The position numbers were made by a program, and so were the translations under genes. From CAVVEQ01 sp963828855 (GTDB taxonomy: Bacteria > Chloroflexota > Anaerolineae > Anaerolineales > Anaerolineaceae), in the NCBI GenBank assembly GCA_963828855.1, contig CAWHGB010000002.1, forward strand, positions 620,001 through 684,000: a stretch of DNA of 64,000 bases, written 5' to 3'. The notes under the pieces are model-generated. The model was not told the origin of the DNA, did not search any database, and saw only the letters and a list, made by a program, of their open reading frames with translations. Positions 47,394-56,703 of the stretch are shown in pieces (within the stretch, counting starts at the first letter, position 1; the number at the start of each line of letters is the position of its first letter).

Positions 47394-50276
47394 ATGTCTG
47401 GAAATACCATCCGCGTGGTCGGCGCGCGCGAGCACAACCTGAAAAACATCACCGTGGAGATCCCCCGCGATAAACTGGTGATCATCACCGGGCTTTCCGG
47501 CTCCGGGAAGAGTTCCCTGGCGTTTGATACCATTTTCGCGGAAGGCCAGCGCCGGTACGTGGAATCGCTTTCCGCCTACGCCCGACAGTTCCTCGGCCAG
47601 ATGCAAAAACCGGATGTGGACTACATCGAAGGGCTTTCCCCGGCGGTTTCCATCGACCAGAAGGCAACCTCGCACAACCCACGCTCCACGGTGGGTACCG
47701 TCACCGAGATCTATGATTACCTGCGCCTGCTCTTTGCCCGCATCGGGATCCCGCACTGCCCTATTTGCGGTCGCGAGGTCGTCAAGCAGTCCGCACAGGA
47801 GATCGTGGATGCCATTGAGAAGCTCCCCGAGGAAAGCCGCATCCTGGTGCTCGCTCCCATTATCCGCGGGCGGAAGGGCACTTACCAGGCTGTCTTCGAG
47901 GAGATCCGCAAGGCTGGGTTCGTCCGCGCCCGGGTGGATGGCGAGATCCGCTCCCTTGATGATGAAATCGAACTTGATCGTTATAAGATCCACACGATCG
48001 AAGCCGTGGTGGACCGCCTGGTCATCTCGCATGGCGAGGATGAGGATGAAAACCGCCTCTCGCGCTCCCGTTTGACGGATTCGGTGGAAACCGCCCTCAA
48101 AGTTGGCGAAGGATACCTCACGATCCAGGATCTTTCCGGGGATACCCCCCGCGATATCCTCTTTTCCGAGCACCTGGCCTGCCCGGAGCATGGGGTCAGC
48201 CTGGGAGAGATCGAGCCGCGCACCTTTTCCTTCAATACCCCGCATGGCGCCTGCCCCGATTGCCAAGGTCTGGGTTCCAAGCTGGAAATTGATCCGGAAC
48301 TGATCATTCCTGATAAAGAACGCTCCTTCAATGATGGCGGAGTGGTCGCAATGGAATGGGGTCCGCGTGAAAACGGCGGTTATTACTGGCAGATGGTCGA
48401 ATCGGTGGCCAGGGAATATAAGATCGATCTGAATGCCCCCATCAATGAACTGAGCCCTGAAAAGATTAACTTCATCCTCTACGGAACCGGGTCAAAGGAG
48501 CTGACCGTCAGCCTGGTTGGTCGCGACCGGCAAACTACCTTTAACACCACGTTTGAAGGAATCATTCCGAATTTGATGCGCCGCTACCGGGATACCCAGT
48601 CCGAATATATCCGCAACAAGATCTCTGAATTCATGACCGATAAGCCCTGCACCGCCTGTGGAGGGAAACGCCTGCGGGTGGAAGCCCTGGCGGTCACGAT
48701 CGCCGACAGGAATATCATCGAGGTCACCACCTGGCCAGTGCTCAACACCCTGGAATGGGTCAAAGAATTGGCCGGGGAAAATACTTTCCTCACTCCGCGC
48801 CAAAAGGCGATCTCGGATAGGATCTTCAAAGAGATCATTTCCCGTCTGGGTTTCCTGGTCAACGTTGGGTTGGATTACCTCACCCTTCACCGTTCCGCGG
48901 GCAGCCTCTCCGGCGGGGAAGCGCAACGCATCCGCCTGGCAACCCAGGTCGGATCCCGGCTCATGGGGGTGCTCTACGTGCTGGATGAACCCTCCATCGG
49001 TTTGCACCCGCGCGATAATTCCCGCCTGCTGGAAACCCTTAAAGGTCTGCGAGATATTGGCAACACCGTTTTGGTGGTGGAGCACGATGAGGAAACCATC
49101 CGTTCCGCGGATTGGATCGTTGACCTGGGGCCGCGTGCCGGTGAGCACGGAGGCCGGCTTGTCGCTGAAGGAACTGTAGCGGATATCCTCAAAAGCGAGG
49201 AATCACTCACCGGAGCATATCTTTCCGGGCGCTTGCAGGTTCCCATCCCGGCTGAGCGCAGGAAGGGAAATGGCAAAATCCTCCGCCTGGTGGGCGCCCG
49301 GGCGAACAACCTGAAAAATATCACGGTGGACGTACCGCTGGGGATGTTCGTTTGCATCACCGGGGTTTCAGGTTCAGGTAAATCCACCTTGATGGTGGAT
49401 GTGCTCCACAACGCTCTTGCCCGCGATCTGATGGGTGCGCATACCCAGCCTGGCGATTATGACCGCATCGAAGGCATCGAAAACCTGGATAAGATCATTA
49501 ATATCGACCAGTCGCCCATCGGACGCACGCCCCGCTCCAACCCCGGCACCTACACCGGTATGTTCGATGAGATCCGTTCCCTCTTCGCCGAACTCCCCGA
49601 GAGCAAGATTCGCGGTTATAAGAGGGGGAGGTTTTCCTTCAACGTACATGGAGGCCGCTGTGAGGCCTGCCAGGGTCAGGGTCAACTCCGCATTGAGATG
49701 CAGTTTCTCCCGGACATCTATGTCCCCTGCGATGTCTGCCACGGCTCACGCTTCAATCGCGAGACCTTGCAGGTGCATTTCAAAGGTCTCTCAATCTCGG
49801 ATGTGCTTGATACAACCGTGGACCAGGGGCTGGAAATGTTCTCCGCCATCCCTTCGATTATGACAAAATTACGCACGCTCCAGGAGGTCGGCCTGGGATA
49901 CATCAAGATCGGGCAGCCTGCCACAACACTTTCCGGCGGTGAAGCGCAGCGTGTCAAGCTTGCTAAGGAACTTTCCCGACGTTCCACTGGGAAGACCCTC
50001 TACGTCCTGGATGAACCTTCGGTTGGACTGCACGCAGCCGATGTTCACATGCTCATCGAGGTCGTACAGCGCCTGGTGGATAGCGGTAACTCGGTGCTCA
50101 TCATCGAACATAACCTGGATATCATCAAAGTCTCGGATTACCTGATCGATCTCGGACCGGAGGGCGGCGACCGCGGGGGAGAGGTGATCGCCTGCGGTAC
50201 TCCCGAGGAGATCTGCGCGTTGGAAGCCTCCTACACCGGTCAATATTTGCGCAGTCACCTCGATCTATGCAAATGA
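47394..50276 (+). CDS. uvrA: Excinuclease ABC subunit A
   Basis: Damage-recognising ATPase of nucleotide excision repair. Intact, about 960 residues. First Walker A GLSGSGKSSL near residue 35, zinc-binding CPICG region, CPEHG to CPDCQG, then signature SLSGGEAQRIRLA, Walker B YVLDEPSIGLHPRD; second half with Walker A GVSGSGKSTL, zinc finger CEACQGQGQLRIEM to CDVCHGSRF, signature TLSGGEAQRVKLA and DEPSVGLHAAD. ATG 47394 (MSGNTIRVVGAREHNLKN) matches the usual N-terminus; a GTG at 47331 would add 21 residues without family support. Confidence 0.95.
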   Translation: MSGNTIRVVGAREHNLKNITVEIPRDKLVIITGLSGSGKSSLAFDTIFAEGQRRYVESLSAYARQFLGQMQKPDVDYIEGLSPAVSIDQKATSHNPRSTVGTVTEIYDYLRLLFARIGIPHCPICGREVVKQSAQEIVDAIEKLPEESRILVLAPIIRGRKGTYQAVFEEIRKAGFVRARVDGEIRSLDDEIELDRYKIHTIEAVVDRLVISHGEDEDENRLSRSRLTDSVETALKVGEGYLTIQDLSGDTPRDILFSEHLACPEHGVSLGEIEPRTFSFNTPHGACPDCQGLGSKLEIDPELIIPDKERSFNDGGVVAMEWGPRENGGYYWQMVESVAREYKIDLNAPINELSPEKINFILYGTGSKELTVSLVGRDRQTTFNTTFEGIIPNLMRRYRDTQSEYIRNKISEFMTDKPCTACGGKRLRVEALAVTIADRNIIEVTTWPVLNTLEWVKELAGENTFLTPRQKAISDRIFKEIISRLGFLVNVGLDYLTLHRSAGSLSGGEAQRIRLATQVGSRLMGVLYVLDEPSIGLHPRDNSRLLETLKGLRDIGNTVLVVEHDEETIRSADWIVDLGPRAGEHGGRLVAEGTVADILKSEESLTGAYLSGRLQVPIPAERRKGNGKILRLVGARANNLKNITVDVPLGMFVCITGVSGSGKSTLMVDVLHNALARDLMGAHTQPGDYDRIEGIENLDKIINIDQSPIGRTPRSNPGTYTGMFDEIRSLFAELPESKIRGYKRGRFSFNVHGGRCEACQGQGQLRIEMQFLPDIYVPCDVCHGSRFNRETLQVHFKGLSISDVLDTTVDQGLEMFSAIPSIMTKLRTLQEVGLGYIKIGQPATTLSGGEAQRVKLAKELSRRSTGKTLYVLDEPSVGLHAADVHMLIEVVQRLVDSGNSVLIIEHNLDIIKVSDYLIDLGPEGGDRGGEVIACGTPEEICALEASYTGQYLRSHLDLCK

Positions 50277-50289
50277 CCTAGCATTAATG

Positions 50290-50326
50290 AGAATCTGGCC
50301 AGGGTAACCCTGGCCAGATTCTTTAT
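50290..50326. terminator. Bidirectional intrinsic terminator
   Basis: Perfect 15-bp inverted repeat (50290-50304 and 50308-50322) with a three-base loop, then TTATT; between convergent ends of uvrA and the PNPOx-like gene. Confidence 0.88.
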
Positions 50327-50369
50327 TGGGTCCGTCTTTTACCCTTGAAGACGGAGCTCCAGGATACAG

Positions 50370-51210
50370 CTAGAAGTTGGTGATGGCTTTCAAGGGGATC
50401 TCCGGGTAGATCTGGCTGTTGGCCGGCGGCATGGCATTATAAACCCAGTTGATATCCACTGAACCCATTTTGATCCCCCGCACCCGCCTGAATCCGGTGA
50501 AGATTCCCCTTGTAAGGACGCTTTCGATCCCCAGGTTCATGCAATAAACCGCCACCGGTGCCCCTGATGGGATCTGCTCCAATTCATCATTGAAAATACC
50601 GGTCGAAAAAGCCAGCCGGGTGCTATCCGCTGCCTGGCACTGAATGATGGGGGTGAGGGTGGGAAATCCATCTTCCTTTACGTAACTGATGAATTTCAAT
50701 CCATCCAACTGGTTGAACATTTTCTCGAGGAAAGGTTTCAGGATTCGTTCCTGATTTCCGGATTTCAATCCCACCCTTGGCAAGCATGGTCTTCACGGCA
50801 GCGAATATGATCCCGTTCATCGGCAGGGGGGCTTTTTCCGAGACTTCCAACAGATCGAAATAATGTACGGTGTTGATCCCAAAATAGGTGTTGTAGCGAA
50901 ACATGGGGATGCGGTTCATCAGCTCATATTCGGGTCCGCTTTTCTTCAGGTGCGTCCAAACAGCCCTGCCCCGCCACAGGTTTTTATCAAAGGACATGAT
51001 CAGAAAAGCAGCCTTGTGATTCTGCTGGATGAACTTCTTGCTCAGCCCGGTCACAAATTCACCTGCGATTAATTCTTTTGGCCCATTGGCCTGCATGGAA
51101 GTGATCAGGGCGACATGCGGCAGGCCTTCCGGATTGACGCATGCCAACAGACCCACCTTTTCGCTGGGGGTGAAATCTTTTATATCTTCGGAACTGAATT
51201 CCTGTTTCAT
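50370..51210 (-). CDS. Flavin-binding split-barrel (PNPOx-like) protein (frameshifted near 50785)
   Basis: About 279 residues of a pyridoxamine-5'-phosphate-oxidase-like split barrel, probably FMN-binding. N-terminal part KVGLLACVNPEGLPHVALITSM followed by IAGEFVTGLSKKFIQQN and FDKNLWRGRAVW is the barrel; the C-terminal part (YVKEDGFPTLTPIIQ, GAPVAVYCMNLGIESVLTRGIF) repeats the fold. The two parts lie in different frames, and one G less near 50785 joins them. It is the last gene of the glycyl-radical operon, 26 bp after the activase stop, so it may handle the product or protect the enzyme from oxygen. Function not established. Confidence 0.68.
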
Positions 51211-51235
51211 TTTTGACCCTCGCTTTCCGCGTGAG

Positions 51236-52259
51236 CTAGCAACCGCACATCACGTTTGGCTGCCGGGAAGATTCCAATCCGTCTATTTCCGTTCTTGTCG
51301 AACCACTTACCTGCACGATCAGCGGATTAACCCCTGATTGCCTGGCGGCTTCACCCAGGGCATCCAATTCAACCTGGTCGAGCAATTTCGCATCCGAAAA
51401 TTCCCAGGCCATATCCAACCGTGCGTATTTATCTTTGCACAGATTGTTGAATGCCAGCAGGTCCCATCGGCTGACAGACCCGCCCGCCACCCGGGAGAGA
51501 AATTGCCCAATGGCTTGAATATTCTCCACGCGGGCGGTCATCCCTGGGATCAAGGGGGTACGCACCCACAGCTCAAAATTCACTTCGCCCGTTTGTTGTT
51601 CTCCGCACCAGCTCGCGAAAGGTATCCAGAACGATATCCAGCGGCGCACCGGTGTACTCCTGGTGCCGCTCGGGATCCATCTCCTTCAGATCGAAAAGCA
51701 CCAGGTCGGTGTAAGGAAGGATCAGATCCAGAGCTTCCGCCTTGACGATCCCGCAAGTATCGACAGCCGTGTGGCAACCGCGGACCTTGAGCTCCTGCAG
51801 CAACCCGGAGATAAAGCGCCACTGCAGCGTAGCTTCACCACCGCTGACGGTCACCCCGCCGTTGGATTGCGAGAAGTAGGTCGAATCCTTCACCAGCTCA
51901 TCCGCCAGGGGTTGCAGCTCCCAATCCTTACCCAGGATCTCCAGTGCGGTGGAAGGGCACTCCTCCGCGCAGGTTCCGCACCCGTCGCACAGGATGCGGT
52001 CGATGACCATTCCGGTTTCGGATAATTCCAGCGCACCTTCGGTGCAGGTATCCACACAGGTTCGGCAGCCGATGCAACGGATGCCGATCCACTGGAGCTG
52101 CGGCTTGGGGGAAATGCTTTCGGGGTTGTGGCACCACAGGCAGCGCATCGGGCAGCCTTTCATGAACACCGTTGTGCGGATGCCTGGGCCATCCTCGGTG
52201 GACATGCGCTGGATCTCCAGCACCGTTCCTTTTCGGTCAGTTGTCACTGCCAATTCCAC
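51236..52259 (-). CDS. Glycyl-radical enzyme activating protein (frameshifted near 51610)
   Basis: Radical-SAM activase that installs the glycyl radical in the enzyme encoded just upstream. N-terminal IQRMSTEDGPGIRTTVFMKGC leads into the radical-SAM motif CPMRCLWCHNPES, followed by two ferredoxin-type cluster motifs (CIGCRTCVDTC, CDGCGTCAEEC) near residues 62-105 and VSGGEATLQ. The two extra 4Fe-4S clusters mark the class that serves dehydratase and decarboxylase-type glycyl radical enzymes rather than pyruvate formate-lyase. The frame breaks around 51600 and the C-terminal third (NFELWVRTPLIPG) follows in the other frame. Total about 340 residues, 7 bp after the enzyme stop. Confidence 0.9.
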
Positions 52260-52266
52260 TCGCTCT

Positions 52267-54791
52267 TTAGATCCTGTTGTGGCTGAGCCGGGCGATCACT
52301 TCGTCCTGCAGCTCCTTGCCCACGGTCACGAAATATGCGTTGTAACCGGTGATGCGCACCAGCAGATGGCGATAATCCTGCGGGTGTTTCTGAGCGTCCT
52401 TCAGCATTTCCGCATCCAGCATGTTCACCTGCAGAGCGGTGCCGCCGTTTTCGATCGCTCCCCGCAGGAAGGCTTTAAACTTGGTGCGGTGTTCGGGGTC
52501 GCGAAGGATCGACGGGTTGAAGGTGATCGTGTGGCTGGCGCCATTGGGCAGAGAGTTGTAATACTCCAGCCAATCACCTTTGCCATCTGCCGCCTTGCCA
52601 CCCAGAACTTTGCCCACCGAATTCATGTTGGCGGTCGGACCGTTGATATCCGCGCCATTCGAGGGGCAAATGGCATTGGAAAGGTACATCCCCTTCGGGC
52701 GTCCATCCGCGCTGGCTGCCAGGATGGGACCCTCCGAGATCCAGTAATTCCAGCTCAGCATCCCCGGCCGGTATTGCCGCTGGGTGCTGATGGTCTTGTG
52801 CTTCCAGGTTTCCTCGGTCCAAACATCCATGACCTTAAGCGCCATTTCATCGGCTGAATCATCATCGCGTCCGTACTTGGGAGCCTTGTTCTTCGCCTTG
52901 GCCTGCAGCACATCGTGACCCACCCAGTTATCCTTCAAGGCTGCGATCAACTCGGTCATGGTGCAGTCCTTGTGGTCGAAAACGAGGTACTTGATCGCCA
53001 GAAGGGAATCCACCGTGGTGGCATAAGTCACCGCTTCCAGGGTGGTGAAGTTGATCTCCGCGCCTCCCTGGGTGATATCCAACCCTTTTTCCGCGCAACC
53101 CTTCACCAGGCAGCTCAAATAGGGTGTCGGGCAGAACTTCGCCCGTACGGATTCGGTGTTCTCATAATTCTGCACACATTTGGTGATGATGTATTCCGTC
53201 TGGCGGAGGTAAGCCTGCCAGAATTCCTCCCAGGTCTTGAATTGCGCCGCATCCCCGGTCTCCGGTCCATCCTGGGTGATCTTCGAGGTCTTGCCCGTCA
53301 TGGGATTGGTCACCGGTAGCATATCTTTTCCCCCGGTCAGGGCAAGCTCCACCGCCTTCAGCAGGTTGATGTTGTTATCGACTGTCCCGGAACGGTCGTT
53401 GCCGACCATGGTGTTTTCCAGGCAGCCCACCCCGGCGTAATCCCAAACGTTGCTTTCGTTGATCAGATCCGAGTAGCCCCCGCGCTTGGCTTCCAACATC
53501 ATCCCGGCCATCGAACGCTCGTCAAAATTGATCAGGAAAGGCGCTCCCTGGCTGGAGGAGATCATATCGACCACTTTATCGAGCAATGCTTCGGAACTGC
53601 CCCGGCAGAGGCGTACGTTGGGTTTTGGCTCCAGGATGGGTGACATTTCGTCGATCACCTCCAGGATGGCGAAGGTCAGGTCGTTGCTGGCATCCCGTGC
53701 CGTCCTTATCCATCCCTCCCAGGTTGATCAATTGTCCGAAAGCTGCGGTAATTCCGTTGGGACCGTTATTGATCATCGCGTCGTAGGCGGTGTTGCAATG
53801 GAACCAGAAGCACTTCATGATCTCCTTGCCGAACTCGCGGTCCATGCCCTCATCCAGGGATTTCTGCCAGTATGGGAAAAGGTATTGATCGATCCTGCCC
53901 AGGGACGTTCCCGCCCCCGGGTAGTTTTCATCGGACATGATCAGCATGTGGTTGAACCAGAGTGCCTGCATCGCCTCCCAGAAATTACCTGCTGGTTCCC
54001 AGGGAACCCGTTCCAGGTTGGCGGCCATTTTTTCCAGCTCGTTCTTCCTGGCTGGATCAGTTTCCTCGGCGGCCATCTTTTTACATAGGCTGGCATATTT
54101 CTCCGCCAATTCCCTCGGCATCGCCGCGGCGGTTATCATCGCCCGGTACTGCGCGCCTTTGGGACCCTGCTTTTCATCCGGTCTTAGTTTTTCATACCTG
54201 GTTTGCAGGTCGGCCTGGATGCCCTTCCAACCGCGTTTGAGCGCATCTTCGTGCGCCGGGATCAAGTGCCCGCTGGTGGCACCGGAATTGCCATAACCGT
54301 GATCGTGGAACCAGGTAGCCTGCTCCCGGGCACCCCCTTTGCCCATGATCCGTTTTTCATACTCAGCGGCTTCCTTCTCATCCAGGCAAAGCGAGGTGAG
54401 GATATTGAACCTTGCCCCCGCCAGCAGGTCGCCGGGCAGGATCTCCTGGGGCACGTAGTTCACTATGACTTCCTTGTTGAACCACGCCCGCCTTTCAGCG
54501 ATGCTCCAGGTCCAGAAATCCTTCTCAAGCTTGATGCTTCTGTGCCTTGGCGCGGAAGGAGCCTTTGATGGTAGTGAGCAGCATGAAAGCTTCCGGGACG
54601 ATGTAGTAGAGCGCTTCGTTGTATTGCACATCCCAGGGAGTCCCAGTGGTCCAGGCGGACCAATCGTTCTTCCAGGTGCGATTCACCCCCATAAAGAAGT
54701 AATCACGCAACCATTTGATCCTCGGGCTGAGGTTGAAGGGCTGCTTGATCGCGAACCGGGTTACTTGAGTGGAAACTTCTGCCAGTGCCAT
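52267..54791 (-). CDS. Glycyl radical enzyme of the dehydratase/decarboxylase class (two frameshifts)
   Basis: About 840 residues. The C-terminal glycyl-radical motif is VRITGYNAYF and the active-site cysteine lies in YAGVGCLENTMVGNDRSG; the glutamate two residues after the Cys is typical of diol dehydratase, choline lyase and arylacetate decarboxylase-type enzymes, not of pyruvate formate-lyase, which has two cysteines. The Leu-Glu-Asn around the Cys differs from the common GCVE. Breaks are near 54545 (AKAQK) and 53690 (DKDGT), each one extra base. Start ATG 54791 has AGGAGGAAATT upstream and is 12 bp after the regulator stop. The substrate cannot be assigned from sequence alone; anaerobic, oxygen-sensitive metabolism is certain. 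Confidence 0.88.
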
Positions 54792-54803
54792 AATTTCCTC
54801 CTG

Positions 54804-55532
54804 TCAATCTTTCAATTGGATACCGGATACGTAACCACTGTACCCGTGTTCAAGCATTTTGATCATGATCCCCTGTGCTTGTGTGGAATCACGATTTTCG
54901 ATAGCCGCTGTTAATACCTCGTGGAAATGGACGACCTGCGGGTGGTTTCCCGGATTGGAATAGAAAAGCGAAGCAAAGTTCACATAGAGCGGCCTGCATG
55001 AATTGAGCAGGAGCGGGTAAAAAATGTTCCCGCTGGCCATGGCGATAAGGTGGTGAAATTGAAAATCCAGGGATGCCTGGAGGGCGATTTCCTCAATACC
55101 AGCGGTTTTTTCCTGTTCCAGAAGACCTCGCAACTCACTGATCTGTTCATCGTTGCGGTTCAATGCAGCCAGGCGCGCACTTTCCACCTCGAAAAGCATT
55201 CGAAAATCCATTGTGCTGTTTAGCAAGGCGGTTTCAAGGGTCCCTTCCTGAAAATTCATCAAGGTATTGAGAAGGCTCAGGGATCCCTGCCGTCGGTAAT
55301 CATTCACCACCGCCCCACCGGAGGAATTCTTGGTGATCAACCCCTTCGCGGCCAGATCGAGCAGCCCATCGTGAACGACCGGGCGGCTGACCCCCAGCTT
55401 TTGCGCCAGATCACGCTCGGAAGGCAGCTTTTCTCCGATGGTCAACTTTCCGGTAAGGATCATCTCCTCAAAGCGGGTGATGAAATCCTCGACCAGTGTG
55501 TGCTTTTCCAGCCTGGGAAATTCTGTTTTCAT
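54804..55532 (-). CDS. FCD-domain GntR-family regulator of the glycyl-radical operon
   Basis: Intact, about 242 residues from ATG 55532. Winged-helix domain with GEKLPSERDLAQKLGVSRPVVHDGL near residue 35, followed by an all-helical FCD ligand-binding domain (FRMLFEVESARLAAL, LDFQFHHLIAMASGN, FHEVLTAAIENRD), where Asp/His residues usually hold a metal and bind a carboxylate ligand. It is the first gene of the operon and the glycyl radical enzyme starts 12 bp after its stop. A perfect FCD-type operator lies 13 bp before its start, so it probably represses the whole operon until a substrate acid is present. Confidence 0.88.
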   Translation of the reverse strand: MKTEFPRLEKHTLVEDFITRFEEMILTGKLTIGEKLPSERDLAQKLGVSRPVVHDGLLDLAAKGLITKNSSGGAVVNDYRRQGSLSLLNTLMNFQEGTLETALLNSTMDFRMLFEVESARLAALNRNDEQISELRGLLEQEKTAGIEEIALQASLDFQFHHLIAMASGNIFYPLLLNSCRPLYVNFASLFYSNPGNHPQVVHFHEVLTAAIENRDSTQAQGIMIKMLEHGYSGYVSGIQLKD

Positions 55533-55544
55533 ATTTTGAGGGAT

Positions 55545-55555
55545 TGGTATTACCA
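55545..55555. promoter_or_regulatory. FCD-type GntR operator
   Basis: TGGTATTACCA is an 11-bp palindrome matching the GntR/FCD consensus TNGTNNNACNA exactly. It sits just downstream of the -10 box of the promoter for the regulator gene, at the expected transcription start, so binding would block the start of transcription. Confidence 0.75.
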
Positions 55556-55561
55556 CCAACC

Positions 55562-55590
55562 AGTGTAGCAAATTCAATTCTTAAAGTCAA
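55562..55590 (-). promoter_or_regulatory. Promoter of the glycyl-radical operon
   Basis: On the minus strand, TTGACT (55585-55590) and TACACT (55562-55567) are spaced by 17 bp. It lies just upstream of the FCD operator and about 30 bp before the regulator start. Confidence 0.7.
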
Positions 55591-55739
55591 CTGGCAAGGT
55601 TGACCTTCCCTGGAATGGACTAAAGCGGTGCATTGACAGCAATGATTCAATGATTGTTTTCTCCCTGGTATTTGGGTATGATGAAATTGAAAAACACTCC
55701 ATCCTCATCACAACCTAATTAATAATTCGCAGGTGAACC

Positions 55740-56654
55740 ATGCCAAATGAATTTTTTCGGGTTCTGATGATTTCGGATGCCCGATCCGATGTGGAGAATA
55801 TCCGGCAGTCTTTGGAAGAAACCGCTGGTTACGAGGTCCTAGCCACGGATCAATTGGAAAAAGCCCTTTTGCTCCTTTCCAGAGAAAATGTCAATGCAAT
55901 TCTATTAATACTTGACCCTTCGGATACCTTCGGGCTGAACACGCTTTTCCTGATGATCGAAAAAATGCCAGGCATCCCCATCCTTGTCCTTTCGGAATCC
56001 GAAGATCGTGGGTTGGAAAACAGGGTGATCCTCGCCGGGGCTCAGGATTTCCTTGTTAATTACCAGAAAAATCCTGACAATCTTCGCCGTGCAGTGGAAC
56101 ATGCCGTCTTAAGAAAACGTATGGAGGAGAAGGTGTATTTCCAAGCCACCCACGATGCGGTATCCGGTTTACCTAACCGTACCCGGTTTTTCGACCGGCT
56201 CCAACACGGAATAGATTTTGCGGAGCGGTCCAGTCATGACCGTCGGGATTATTCCCTCGCTGTGCTGATCCTGGACTTGGATAAATTCGGAGAAATAAAT
56301 GAAACCTATGGCGATCGCGTGGGGAATCTGGTGATCGAAAAAACCGCTGAACGCCTCAAATTGATGCTGCGAAGAAGTGATACCATCGCCAGCCTGGGCG
56401 GAGATCGCTTCGCGCTTCTTCTGGAAGGTCCCTCAGCCGGGAGGGGTTGCACAACTGTAGCGAAAAAGATCCTGGAATCCTTTACCAGCCCAATCCAGAT
56501 GAATGGCTTCCACCTTGATCTTGAAACGAGCATCGGTGTAAGCCGCTACCCGGAAAATGGTCGGGATAGCATCACACTTTACAAAAATGCCGATACGGCC
56601 CTTCTGGAAGCTAAAAAGCGAACCAACTGTTTCGTGTTGGCATCATCTGAATAA
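55740..56654 (+). CDS. Receiver-GGDEF protein with degenerate motifs
   Basis: 304 residues, intact. Residues 8-125 form a CheY-like receiver (RVLMISDARSD, ILVLSESEDRG); the expected phospho-acceptor strand reads LLILDPSD. Residues 140-300 are a GGDEF domain (HDAVSGLPNRTRFFDRL, LILDLDKFGEINETYG), but its active-site loop reads SLGGDRFALLL, with Arg in place of the catalytic Glu. It therefore probably cannot make cyclic di-GMP and may bind nucleotide or act as a scaffold. No kinase gene is adjacent. Confidence 0.85.
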   Translation: MPNEFFRVLMISDARSDVENIRQSLEETAGYEVLATDQLEKALLLLSRENVNAILLILDPSDTFGLNTLFLMIEKMPGIPILVLSESEDRGLENRVILAGAQDFLVNYQKNPDNLRRAVEHAVLRKRMEEKVYFQATHDAVSGLPNRTRFFDRLQHGIDFAERSSHDRRDYSLAVLILDLDKFGEINETYGDRVGNLVIEKTAERLKLMLRRSDTIASLGGDRFALLLEGPSAGRGCTTVAKKILESFTSPIQMNGFHLDLETSIGVSRYPENGRDSITLYKNADTALLEAKKRTNCFVLASSE

Positions 56655-56703
56655 CAATATGAATTTACGCTAAATAGTTCGATTCAGGTGGACGATTATT
56701 TAA

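Noticed and set aside
47337..48266. 309-residue open frame antisense to uvrA
   Set aside because: uvrA is clean and conserved over the whole stretch.
52267..54791. Pyruvate formate-lyase
   Set aside because: Only one active-site cysteine followed by Leu-Glu is present instead of the Cys-Cys pair, and the activase has two extra 4Fe-4S motifs.
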